A stretch of 64,000 bases of DNA from NCBI GenBank assembly GCA_027320425.1, contig DAHVLJ010000008.1, positions 1 to 64,000 of the forward strand. The letters run 5' to 3'. Below are positions 19,099 through 27,792 of the stretch, one piece after another. How positions within the stretch are numbered: the stretch's first letter is position 1; every line of letters starts with the position of its first letter. The position numbers were made by a program, and so were the translations under genes. Source of the DNA: Nitrososphaerota archaeon. Lineage in GTDB: Archaea > Thermoproteota > Nitrososphaeria > Nitrososphaerales > Gagatemarchaeaceae. Under the pieces are notes generated by a model. The model ran no database searches, was not told where the DNA came from, and saw only the letters and a program-made list of their open reading frames with translations.

Positions 19099-21135
19099 CT
19101 ACTCGGCCTGGACTTGCCTGCGGATGGTTTCGACGATGTCGGGGTTCGCAAGCGTGGTGACGTCCCCGTAATCCGTCCTGTCGGATATAGAAGCCAGGAG
19201 CCGCCTCATGATCTTCCCTGACCTGGTCTTCGGTAGGTCTGGGACGATATGGACGAGCCTAGGCCTCGCCACGGGGCCGAGCTCTTTGACGACGTTCTCC
19301 TTTATCCTCTCTTCCAGTTCCTTTGAAGATGAGGTGCCAGGCTTTAGGGCCACGTAGATCACCGGGACGTGCCCTCTGAGCTCGTCCGCCATCGCTATGG
19401 CCGCTGCCTCAGCGACCTCCGGCGTCGCGAGCACGGCGTTCTCAAGTTCTTTCGTCCCCAGTCTATGCCCAGCGACCTTGATCACGTCGTCTATCCTTCC
19501 AAGGATTCTGAAGTAGCCGTCTGCCGCAAGGACGGCCCCGTCCCCGGCAAAATACGGCCAGTCGTGCCAGTCTTTGCTCTCCTTGTTCCTGTTGTACTTC
19601 GAGTAGTATGTCCTTACGAACCTGTCGGGGTCGCCCCAGATGGTCTGCATGATCCCTGGCCAGGGGTTCCTGATGCAGATGTTTCCCGCCCTGTTCTGCC
19701 CGGCCGGAACCTCGACCCCGTCTTCATCGTAGATTATCGGATAGATGCCCGGCATTCCAGGGCCGGCGCTCCCCGCTTTCATCGGCGAGAGCGCGGGGAT
19801 GGTGCTGCACATGAACCCCCCTGTCTCGGTCTGCCACCAAGTGTCGGTGATCACCGCCTGCTTCTTCCCGACGGTTTCGTAGAACCACCTCCACGCCTCT
19901 GGTTCTATGGGTTCGCCTACCGTCGTCATCGCCTTGAATCGGAACGTGTATTTTGAAGGTTCATCCGGTCCAGCCTTCCTCAACATCCGGATTGTCGTTG
20001 GTGCCGTGTGGAAGATGTTGACCCCCAACCTTTCGGCGATTCTCCATGGTCTCCCTGCGTCAGGATAGAGCGGGACCCCTTCATACATGACCGAGGTAGC
20101 CGCCAGGGCGAGGGGGCCATAGACTATGTATGAGTGTCCGGTGATCCACCCGATGTCAGCGAAGCACCAGTAGACGTCCTCCGGATGGATGTCCTGGACG
20201 TACTTGGACGTGCCAGCGACATAGGCGAGGTATCCTCCGGTCCTGTGCTGGACTCCCTTGGGCATCCCCGTGGACCCGCTCGTATACATCAGGAAAAGGG
20301 GAGCTTCGGCGTCCATAGATACCGGACCGATCGTCTTCCCAGAGAACGGCTTCATCGCTTCGTCCACGAAGTAATCCCGTCCCTTGACCATGGGCGCTTC
20401 GGAAACATACTGGCCGGGAAAGCGCCTCCAGACTAGGACCTTCTCGACCTTGGTGCCGAGCCTTTCAGCTTCCGTTACCGTGACATCGGCTTCTTTCTTC
20501 TTGTCGATGAGCTTCCCATTCCTGTAGTATCCGTCAATGGTGACGAGGACGGTGCTCTTCGAGTCCTCCATGCGCTCAGCACAAGCTTTCGCGCTGAACC
20601 CGCCAAACACCTGATTGTGTATTATCCCGAGCCTAGCAGCTGCGAGCATCGAGACCGGGAGCTCGGGGATCATGGGCAGATGGAACGTGACCCTGTCCCC
20701 CGCATGCAGCCTGGCGAACTCCGAAAGAAGCAGGGCGAACTCGTTCACACGGTCGTACAGCTGTCTGTAGGTGATGATTCGGGTAGGCTCGTCTTCAGGT
20801 TCAGGGACCCAGATCAGTGCCGCCTTGCTCCCATGGCTAGTCAGATGCCGGTCTACGCAGTTGTATGACGCGTTGAGCTTCCCCCCGACGAACCATTTCC
20901 AAAACGGGGGGTTTCCCGCGTCTAGGATGGTGTGCCACTTACTGTCCCAAGTCAGAAGATCAGCATACTCTTCGAAGCACTTTGGAAAGTTCTTCTCGGA
21001 GAACCGCTCAAAGACTGACGGGTCACTCATGTTTGCCTGTGATACGAAGCTACCGGGGGGCTCAGTGAGGGGCTCTTCTCTCCAATGGACGCCAATCTGA
21101 GACTCTGAGGTTCCGGCTTTCGCTTCTGTGGGCAT
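19099..21135 (-). CDS. acs: Acetyl-CoA synthetase (AMP-forming)
   Basis: 678 aa; LFLMYTSGSTGMPKGVQHRTGGY; DTWWQTETGGFM; KTRSGKIMRRLL. Confidence 0.95.
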   Translation of the reverse strand: MPTEAKAGTSESQIGVHWREEPLTEPPGSFVSQANMSDPSVFERFSEKNFPKCFEEYADLLTWDSKWHTILDAGNPPFWKWFVGGKLNASYNCVDRHLTSHGSKAALIWVPEPEDEPTRIITYRQLYDRVNEFALLLSEFARLHAGDRVTFHLPMIPELPVSMLAAARLGIIHNQVFGGFSAKACAERMEDSKSTVLVTIDGYYRNGKLIDKKKEADVTVTEAERLGTKVEKVLVWRRFPGQYVSEAPMVKGRDYFVDEAMKPFSGKTIGPVSMDAEAPLFLMYTSGSTGMPKGVQHRTGGYLAYVAGTSKYVQDIHPEDVYWCFADIGWITGHSYIVYGPLALAATSVMYEGVPLYPDAGRPWRIAERLGVNIFHTAPTTIRMLRKAGPDEPSKYTFRFKAMTTVGEPIEPEAWRWFYETVGKKQAVITDTWWQTETGGFMCSTIPALSPMKAGSAGPGMPGIYPIIYDEDGVEVPAGQNRAGNICIRNPWPGIMQTIWGDPDRFVRTYYSKYNRNKESKDWHDWPYFAGDGAVLAADGYFRILGRIDDVIKVAGHRLGTKELENAVLATPEVAEAAAIAMADELRGHVPVIYVALKPGTSSSKELEERIKENVVKELGPVARPRLVHIVPDLPKTRSGKIMRRLLASISDRTDYGDVTTLANPDIVETIRRQVQAE

Positions 21136-21597
21136 CCGTCAGGCCAAACAATCTCCTATTCATTTAAGACTGGCTGCCCACGCAAACTACTTAGTCAACA
21201 TGCGAAGTGGCTGGGTAGGTTCCAGACAATCATCGGCATCATAGCGCTCGTCATCGGCATCTTGGGACTAGTCTAGACTGCACTTGAGGAGCTCTAGGAT
21301 GGAGGCCCTCGAACCCTTCTTTGTGAGGGTCGGATCGGCCTTGCCGTAAAGAGAGGTTCATCTGCTCGGTCGCCGGGAGTTCATTCCGCGATTCCTTTTA
21401 CGCCAGGCCAGGAACATGCAGAACAGGAGTTTCCACGAGGGAGGACGCTTTCTCCTCATATGCGTGTGTCCTCTTTGTCTCTCAGGGGCTCTCTCGGTCT
21501 GCCTCGCACGCGCACACATGGGCATGACAGGCAGGAATGCACGTCCTATCACACAGAAACCGAATCGAGAGCAAGGGCGAAGAGGAGAGAGTATTGG

Positions 21598-21713
21598 TGC
21601 GGGGGGTGGGATTCGAACCCACGAACCCCTAAGGGACGGGATGTCTCAGGTTTCTCTTAAGTCCCGCGCTTCCAACGCCGCCTGCGATTTTGACCAGGCT
21701 CAGCAACCCCCGC
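21598..21713 (-). tRNA. tRNA-Leu(UAA) with two introns (21670..21687 and 21643..21655)
   Basis: Acceptor GCGGGGG/CCCCCGC + A73; T arm GTGGG-TTCGAAT-CCCAC; anticodon arm CGGGA-CTTAAGA-TCCCG after splicing; type II variable arm. Both insertions fold as BHB motifs. Confidence 0.88.
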
Positions 21714-21763
21714 GAACCACGAACTCAGAGAGGAGTCTAAAGACCTTGTCTATCGCGAGTTGA

Positions 21764-22537
21764 TCATATGTTTTCCAGTAACTTTACCCAAGTTTCGAAC
21801 CTTGCCTGGTGTGAGTCGCAGATTGAGCCTATCTCCATCATCCATCTCAAGACATTCTCACGTCCACCCAAGTATGCTGTATGGAGTGGAGCACGGTTGT
21901 GACCGCCATGGTGGACATACGAATAACTACGAAACTCGAAACCAAGCTGTCTTGCTAAGATGACAAACCCATCACGAAGTCGGGCGCTTGCTACTTCGAA
22001 TCTGCACTGTCCGACTCTGCCGCTATGATGAAAGCATCCATCTGCACTGAAAAGTCCCTTTAGGTAAGATCGCTTGACTTCAAGATTGGCAGTGAGGATT
22101 GCGAGAGGTATTCCAACGGTCCTAGACTTCGGACCTTTCGGGAGGCCGTACCGGAGGAAGAACTCGATCGCTTGACTTTTTGCCGAACAGACCACAGTCG
22201 TATTCTCCTTCTTGTTCAGAACCGCGGGTTCGAGGCCCAATACCTCTTTGGTGACCTCAACGGTTCGGGCAATCATATCATGGTCGCTCGAGTGGAGAGA
22301 AATGCCCCATGCCTCGCCAAGCCAACCGTCTCCCGTGTGAAGTCCGAGAAGCAGGCCGACACTCTCACACATCTCAGCCAGTGGTTCGCGGTAGATCGGG
22401 TGACTGTGCCTCATCCGAACATTCATCGCATGCAAACCAAGACGGAGTGTTTCCCGAGGAATACCTGTTCTTAGTTGCATCTCTCGCAAGCTTAATCCTG
22501 ATTCGTACAATCCGAGGATATTCAGGTTGGACAACAT
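21764..22537 (-). CDS. LAGLIDADG-like homing endonuclease, free-standing, with HTH-like N-terminus
   Basis: VGLLLGLHTGDGWLG and SYLKGLFSADGCFHH match the two LAGLIDADG-type helices; N-terminal LSLREMQLRTGIPRETLRLGL. Confidence 0.78.
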   Translation of the reverse strand: MLSNLNILGLYESGLSLREMQLRTGIPRETLRLGLHAMNVRMRHSHPIYREPLAEMCESVGLLLGLHTGDGWLGEAWGISLHSSDHDMIARTVEVTKEVLGLEPAVLNKKENTTVVCSAKSQAIEFFLRYGLPKGPKSRTVGIPLAILTANLEVKRSYLKGLFSADGCFHHSGRVGQCRFEVASARLRDGFVILARQLGFEFRSYSYVHHGGHNRAPLHTAYLGGRENVLRWMMEIGSICDSHQARFETWVKLLENI

Positions 22538-22642
22538 TAGCCCAAATCTTGACCACGTTAACCTACAAAAGTTCGACTAATGTTTCCAACTTCTCGCGGA
22601 GGAGGGCTAGTGAAAGTACTTGACTATCAACCAGGCTTGAGT

Positions 22643-22652
22643 ACCCCCGCGA
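22643..22652 (-). repeat. tRNA-Leu 5'-end-like remnant: copy of the acceptor 10-mer (other copy 21706..21715)
   Basis: acccccgcga in both places; a second match, accaggct, lies at the same 5-nt spacing. Confidence 0.4.
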
Positions 22653-22692
22653 TGTCCGAGGCCTATCGTTCCGTTATTAACATTGGAGCGGG

Positions 22693-24381
22693 TCACCCGA
22701 TGAGTCTCAGAAGTTTGGCGAGGCCAAGCGTGTTCGCGACATCCTCTGACCGAAGCCAGGCCCTTCTCGCCACCCCTACGCCGTAGCTCATGTTGTCCAG
22801 CTCTCCCACCGAGTGGGCGTCAGAATTTATCACCAGAGTGACCCCCTCCTCCATGGCCTTCCTCGCCCAGACCTCGTCCAGGTCGAGCCTCTTGGGTTGC
22901 CCGTCGATTTCAAGCATCTTCCCATGCTCCCTAGCTGCCTTCGTCACCTTCGCAAGGTCGATCGGATTCCCCTCCCTCTTCCCGATGAGCCTGTTGGTCG
23001 GGTGGCAGATGAAGTCCACCGAAGGGTGAGCGATGGCTTTGAGGATCCTGTCCGTGAGCTTCTCAGGATCCTGTTTGAAGTTCTGGTGCAGGGATGCTCC
23101 CACTATGTCGAACTCGTCGAGGAACTTCCTCTCAAAATCCAGGGAACCGTCGCTCTTTATCTCGACTTCGACCCCCCTCAATATCCTGAACGGGGACAGC
23201 TCGTCGTTGAGCTTCTCGATATCTTTCCACTGCCTCCTAAACCGTTCCTCGGTCAGCCCGTTTGCGACCCTCACCGACTGAGAATGGTCCGTGATCGCGA
23301 CGTACCCGTACCCCCTCTCCTTCGCGGCTCTCGCCATCTCTTTCAGCTCAACCGAGCCGTCGCTCCAGGTCGAATGCATCTGCAGGTCTCCCTTGATCGC
23401 GTCAAACTCAACAAGATGGGGGAGCTCCCCCCGCTGTGCCGCCTCAACCTCTCCCCTGTTCTCCCGTAGCTCTGGGGGGATGAACTCCATCCCGAGCCTT
23501 GAATAGACCTCCTCTTCGGTCTCCCCCGCGAGCCTCTTCCCTGCCTTGTCGAGCATTCCATACTCGTTAAGCTTCCATCCTTTCTCTATTGCCAGGTTTC
23601 TGAGGGCGATATTGTGGTCCTTGGACCCCGTGAAATAGATGAGGGCGGCCCCGTACTCTTCCCTCTTGAACAGCCTGACGTCCACCTGAGTCCCTTCCTC
23701 CAACTTGACGCTCGCCCTCCTGGGCCCGCTTTCGAGCACCTGTGCGACGCCTGGGCACCCCTTTACGGCGTCGATGACCCTAGTGTCGGTCGAGAGGATG
23801 TCGAGATCCCCTATCGTGCTTCTTCCCCTGCGCAGACTCCCTGCCATTCCCACGCTGATGCCGAGCGCGCCGAAGTAAGACGCCATCTTCTGGTAGGCCC
23901 CCTCTGCCTCCGGGAGCAGCATCCGCCGCTCGTAGCTCTGGAGCTTCTGGACTCCGAGCCGGAACGACTCTCTGACCGCGGGACCGAATTCCATATCGAG
24001 CCTACCGCTGTCGAGTGCGGACTTCAGTTGATCTACGCTCGTTATCCCCATCTCGTGGGACAGGCGGTAGGCGGTCCTCGGCCCGATTCCCTGGACCTTC
24101 ATCAGGAGCGGCACCCCGGCGGGGGTCCTTTCCCTGAGCCTTTCCAGCAGCTCAAGACGCCCCGTCCTGAGGTACTCGTCTATCTTCTTCGCAATTCCCT
24201 CGCCGACGTACTTGATCTCTTCCAGTCTCTTCTCCCGCCAGATCTGCTCTACGTCTTCGGCCAGATTCCTGATGCTGGTGGCCGCCCTATGGTACGCGAT
24301 GACCTTGAACCTGTCTTCTCCGTTCGCCTCGACCAGCTCTCCCAGGTCGTCCAGGAGCTGGGCGACCTCGGAATTCTTCAT
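22693..24381 (-). CDS. polX: Family X DNA polymerase with C-terminal PHP domain
   Basis: MKNSEVAQLLDDLGELVEANGEDRFKVIAYHRAA; GIGPRTAYRL; GSLRRGRSTIGDLDIL; DLQMHSTWSDGS; VINSDAHSV. Start moved to the internal ATG. Confidence 0.92.
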   Translation of the reverse strand: MKNSEVAQLLDDLGELVEANGEDRFKVIAYHRAATSIRNLAEDVEQIWREKRLEEIKYVGEGIAKKIDEYLRTGRLELLERLRERTPAGVPLLMKVQGIGPRTAYRLSHEMGITSVDQLKSALDSGRLDMEFGPAVRESFRLGVQKLQSYERRMLLPEAEGAYQKMASYFGALGISVGMAGSLRRGRSTIGDLDILSTDTRVIDAVKGCPGVAQVLESGPRRASVKLEEGTQVDVRLFKREEYGAALIYFTGSKDHNIALRNLAIEKGWKLNEYGMLDKAGKRLAGETEEEVYSRLGMEFIPPELRENRGEVEAAQRGELPHLVEFDAIKGDLQMHSTWSDGSVELKEMARAAKERGYGYVAITDHSQSVRVANGLTEERFRRQWKDIEKLNDELSPFRILRGVEVEIKSDGSLDFERKFLDEFDIVGASLHQNFKQDPEKLTDRILKAIAHPSVDFICHPTNRLIGKREGNPIDLAKVTKAAREHGKMLEIDGQPKRLDLDEVWARKAMEEGVTLVINSDAHSVGELDNMSYGVGVARRAWLRSEDVANTLGLAKLLRLIG

Positions 24382-24436
24382 CGGATGCGTTACACACCCC
24401 AAGAGTTTTAAAAGCAGTCCGGACTCCCCGTAGTGG

Positions 24437-24706
24437 TTGCCCGTATTCCAGAAAGCTTTCGTCCTCATCAAGGTGGCACCCGGGCACACGGAGGGAGTCG
24501 TCGACTCTCTGATGAAGATTCCAGAAGTGACCGAGGCGCACATCATCCCAGGCGACTGGGACATCATTACCGTGATAAACTCCCAGAAGGAGGTCATCGT
24601 TCCGAGCGACGAGAAGGTCTACAGGCTGGTCCTCGACAAGATCGAGAAGATCAAGCACGTCCAGGACACAAGCACCATGGTGTCCCAGTTCTCAAAGACG
24701 AAGTAG
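24437..24706 (+). CDS. Lrp/AsnC-type ligand-binding (RAM) domain protein without HTH
   Basis: AFVLIKVAPGHTEGVVDSLMKIPEVTEAHIIPGDWDIITVI. Confidence 0.88.
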   Translation: MPVFQKAFVLIKVAPGHTEGVVDSLMKIPEVTEAHIIPGDWDIITVINSQKEVIVPSDEKVYRLVLDKIEKIKHVQDTSTMVSQFSKTK

Positions 24707-25804
24707 TTACTTCCACCAACCGTATTCTTTCGGCGGATCCGTGATCTCGATTCCTTTTCTCCCGACCATGAGCACGTCGTCTTCTATCCTCACGCCCAGC
24801 TTTCCCCTGAAGTAGGCGCCAGGCTCGACGGTAAAGCACATCCCAGTTCCTAGCCTCTCGCTCCCTCGCTCGACTATGTATGGTGCCTCGTGGATCTCCA
24901 ACCCTAGGCCATGCCCCGTTCTGTGGAAGAAGTTGTCCCCCATGCCCGCTTTCTTGAGCACCCCTCTCGCTGCCAGGTCCACTTCTCCAACCCTGACGCC
25001 CGGAGCTGTCGCGCTGATTGCCGCCTCCTGCGCCTCCAGCACCCTGCCATAGACCCTTTCCATCTCAGGAGAGTTTCCCACGCAGAACGTCCGGGTCACA
25101 TCCGCATAGTATCCTTTGAAGGTGGCTCCGACGTCTATGACCACGCTGTCCCCGCGCTCAAGCTTCTTCCCAGTCGGCAGGTGATGGGGGTCCGCTGACA
25201 TGGCTCCCGCTTGGACGAGCATGTCGTCCACTTTCGTCGCCCCCTTCGCGTAAATCAACTCCGAAGCAGATTTCGCGACCTCCGACTCAGTAGACCCTTC
25301 CGCGACGAGCGAGGGGAACTCCTCGAAGGCGCGGCTCAGTATCCGGCCAGCCTTCTTGAGCAACGCTGCTTCTTCCGCGTCCTTTGCTTCACGCAGGCTT
25401 TGGAGGACCGGCTCTGCGTCCTCAGGGCTGAACGGAGTCCTCTTGGCGAGCTTCTGAAGGTAGATGAACGGAACTCTGCCCTCGACCCCCCAGCGCCCTA
25501 CGATGCCGGCACCCCTCGCAGCTTCCTCGATGGCAGATTCCGGCCCCTCGGAGTCCGTCCAGGAGTGGACTTCGATGCTCAGGGGAGACCGCAGGTAGGG
25601 TCCGGACTCTAGCGTCGGGGCCACTAGGTGGATGTCTCCCTCTGTCGGCACGAAGAGCATGAACGGCCTTTCCAGCATCAACGAATCGACTCCAGTAAGA
25701 TACTTCATGTTCGGCCCAGGCACAACGACGGCACCCGACAACCCCTCCGAGCGGAGCCTGTCGCGGAGTTTTCGTGCTCTTCTCTCTTGGATAGGCGCGC
25801 CCAT
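24707..25804 (-). CDS. Xaa-Pro peptidase/aminopeptidase (M24 family)
   Basis: DSVVIDVGATFKGYYADVTRTF; HRTGHGLGLEIHEAPYI; FTVEPGAYF. Confidence 0.92.
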   Translation of the reverse strand: MGAPIQERRARKLRDRLRSEGLSGAVVVPGPNMKYLTGVDSLMLERPFMLFVPTEGDIHLVAPTLESGPYLRSPLSIEVHSWTDSEGPESAIEEAARGAGIVGRWGVEGRVPFIYLQKLAKRTPFSPEDAEPVLQSLREAKDAEEAALLKKAGRILSRAFEEFPSLVAEGSTESEVAKSASELIYAKGATKVDDMLVQAGAMSADPHHLPTGKKLERGDSVVIDVGATFKGYYADVTRTFCVGNSPEMERVYGRVLEAQEAAISATAPGVRVGEVDLAARGVLKKAGMGDNFFHRTGHGLGLEIHEAPYIVERGSERLGTGMCFTVEPGAYFRGKLGVRIEDDVLMVGRKGIEITDPPKEYGWWK

Positions 25805-25836
25805 TCCCGCCCCTGGCTTCTGTATACACCGTTAAT

Positions 25837-26709
25837 ATGTGGTCTCGGGTCCCCGGCACCAGCTTGGTGCTGAAGGAGCGGTTCGTGCTGCCGCTGGCGA
25901 AGAAGTGGATTGCAGGCGCAGACCTGAAGTCCGCACTGGAGGACGCCGAAAAAGCGAACTCAAGGGGGGCGGGGGTCGTTGTCAACTTCCTCGGCGAAGA
26001 GATCACGGATCCGGGGATGGCTGACGATTCCATGGCCGAGTATCTGCGCCTCCAACAGGCGCTCTATGACAAGGGGATCAAAGGCTACGCTTCTGTGAAA
26101 CTGACCCAGCTGGGCCTCGGGGCCGACGGCGAGGGGATGAGGAACAGGCTGGAAAAGATCGCCACAAACGCCGACCGCCTGTCACAGTCGCTATGGATCG
26201 ATATGGAGGGGTCGGCATTCACCGAAAAGACCGTCGCTGCATACCTTGATGTCCATCGGGCTCACCCCGACGTGGGGGTCGCTCTCCAGGCATACGCCAG
26301 GAGGAGCGAGTCCGACCTAGACTCGATTCTGAAGGAAGGGGGGAAGGTCAGACTCGTCAAAGGGGCGTACAAGGAGAGCCCCGGGTTCGTCTATCCCACC
26401 AAGGCTGAGGTCAGCAAGAACTTCGAGCGGCTTATGGTCTCTCTCTTCGAAAGGGGCGGCGGGTTCGCGATAGCGACCCACGACCACGCCCTCGTGGACC
26501 GGGCAAAGTCACTGGCCGCGGACAGCCATGCAGACTTCCACTTCGAACTCCTGAAGGGGATTAGGGACGACCTCAAGGCAGAGCTGGTGGAAGGCGGGTT
26601 CAAGGTCTACGAATATCTCCCCTATGGAGACAGTTGGTGGGCTTACTCGAAGCGCAGGATCAATGAGCACCCAAGCAACATCTGGCTCCTTCTCAGATCT
26701 TTCATCTGA
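25837..26709 (+). CDS. Proline dehydrogenase
   Basis: VKLTQLGLGAD, LWIDMEGS, VALQAYARRSESDL, VRLVKGAYKE, YLPYGDSWWAYSKRR. Confidence 0.88.
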   Translation: MWSRVPGTSLVLKERFVLPLAKKWIAGADLKSALEDAEKANSRGAGVVVNFLGEEITDPGMADDSMAEYLRLQQALYDKGIKGYASVKLTQLGLGADGEGMRNRLEKIATNADRLSQSLWIDMEGSAFTEKTVAAYLDVHRAHPDVGVALQAYARRSESDLDSILKEGGKVRLVKGAYKESPGFVYPTKAEVSKNFERLMVSLFERGGGFAIATHDHALVDRAKSLAADSHADFHFELLKGIRDDLKAELVEGGFKVYEYLPYGDSWWAYSKRRINEHPSNIWLLLRSFI

Positions 26710-26804
26710 TAGCTGCGGTAGCCTCCTTTGATTACTGAATCAACTAACATAGACTCCGCTCGCAAAATACCCGCCAGGCTCTGAAAGGGCTCAGGTCTAA
26801 ACAA

Positions 26805-26981
26805 ATGGCCGAATACCAGAAAGGGCAAGTCTGGGGAGCCCTCCGGAAGGCATGGAAGGGCTACCGCATAGCGAAGGTCCAGGGCGACAACGCCCGAATG
26901 AGGGAGTATGCCACGCGCATAAAGACTCTCCAGGGCCAGCTTGGCGTTCCTCAGGCAAGCTTTCCAAATCTAGGAATGTAG
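26805..26981 (+). CDS. 58-aa basic hypothetical protein
   Basis: Read directly: MAEYQKGQVWGALRKAWKGYRIAKVQGDNARMREYATRIKTLQGQLGVPQASFPNLGM*; lies in a gap without longer ORFs. Confidence 0.5.
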   Translation: MAEYQKGQVWGALRKAWKGYRIAKVQGDNARMREYATRIKTLQGQLGVPQASFPNLGM

Positions 26982-27006
26982 AGGAGCACCGCTCCTCTAT
27001 CCCTTT

Positions 27007-27675
27007 TTAGTCGGAACCTGTCAGTCCGCTTTCTATCTCTTCCAGGATGTCGCCGACCACTTGCTTCTGGACACCCAGGGACGAACAAATCGTATCGAGG
27101 TTGTCTCCATCCTCGCGCATCAGGTACCTGAGCACCCTTCTCCTGTCTCCCAAAGGAAGCGAGGTCGTGATCCTGGCTGCCTCTCTGAGCGCAAGGCTCC
27201 TGATGTATAGAAGCACAGCCCTCTCCTCCTCCATCTCTGTGAGCTTCTTGTCGACCTCAGCCACGACCCTGGTGAGTGGCCTGATCCTGGACGCGTCGTC
27301 CTGATACTTTAGGACCTCGCTGATCTGCGTCATCATCTGGGCGTGCTCGTCTGTCTCCTCGACCCCCGGCACTGCGCCGAACGAAAAGATGCGCGTCCTG
27401 AACAGGTTCGGCGCCAGGTCCACGGTCACCGAGAAGCTGTTCTTCAGCAGGTATTCCCTCCTCTTCGGCCCTCGGGGGCTGTCTTGGGAAACGCTGCTTA
27501 CTAGCCCCGCCTTCTCCATCGTGACCAAGTGCTTTGCGACGAGCTGCTGGCTGATCTTGAGCTCCTTGGACAGTTGGAGCTGATAGTTCGGTTCTTCGCT
27601 TATCTTCGAGATGATGCGCCTTCGTATGGGGTTCTCAACAGTACCCAGGACAGCGTCAAGCTCCGATTGGCTCAA
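27007..27675 (-). CDS. ArsR-like winged-helix transcriptional regulator
   Basis: NPIRRRIISKISEEPNYQLQLSKELKISQQLVAKHLVTMEKAGLV. Confidence 0.85.
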   Translation of the reverse strand: MSQSELDAVLGTVENPIRRRIISKISEEPNYQLQLSKELKISQQLVAKHLVTMEKAGLVSSVSQDSPRGPKRREYLLKNSFSVTVDLAPNLFRTRIFSFGAVPGVEETDEHAQMMTQISEVLKYQDDASRIRPLTRVVAEVDKKLTEMEEERAVLLYIRSLALREAARITTSLPLGDRRRVLRYLMREDGDNLDTICSSLGVQKQVVGDILEEIESGLTGSD

Positions 27676-27792
27676 TCCAGTACGAGTTTTGACCTCTCCG
27701 CTCTATAAATAGATTCCCGAGCTTAATCCGATCTTCTTCGCTTGGTTTCGCTCGATTTTCTTAAAAAAGCCCGAAAAGAGCGTTAACGGAGC

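Noticed and set aside
21180-21280. Possible TM micropeptide (KWLGRFQTIIGIIALVIGILGLV*)
   Set aside because: No plausible start codon in frame close enough; too short to support.
22813-24411. Long plus-strand ORFs across polX
   Set aside because: Antisense frames of a well-supported PolX gene.
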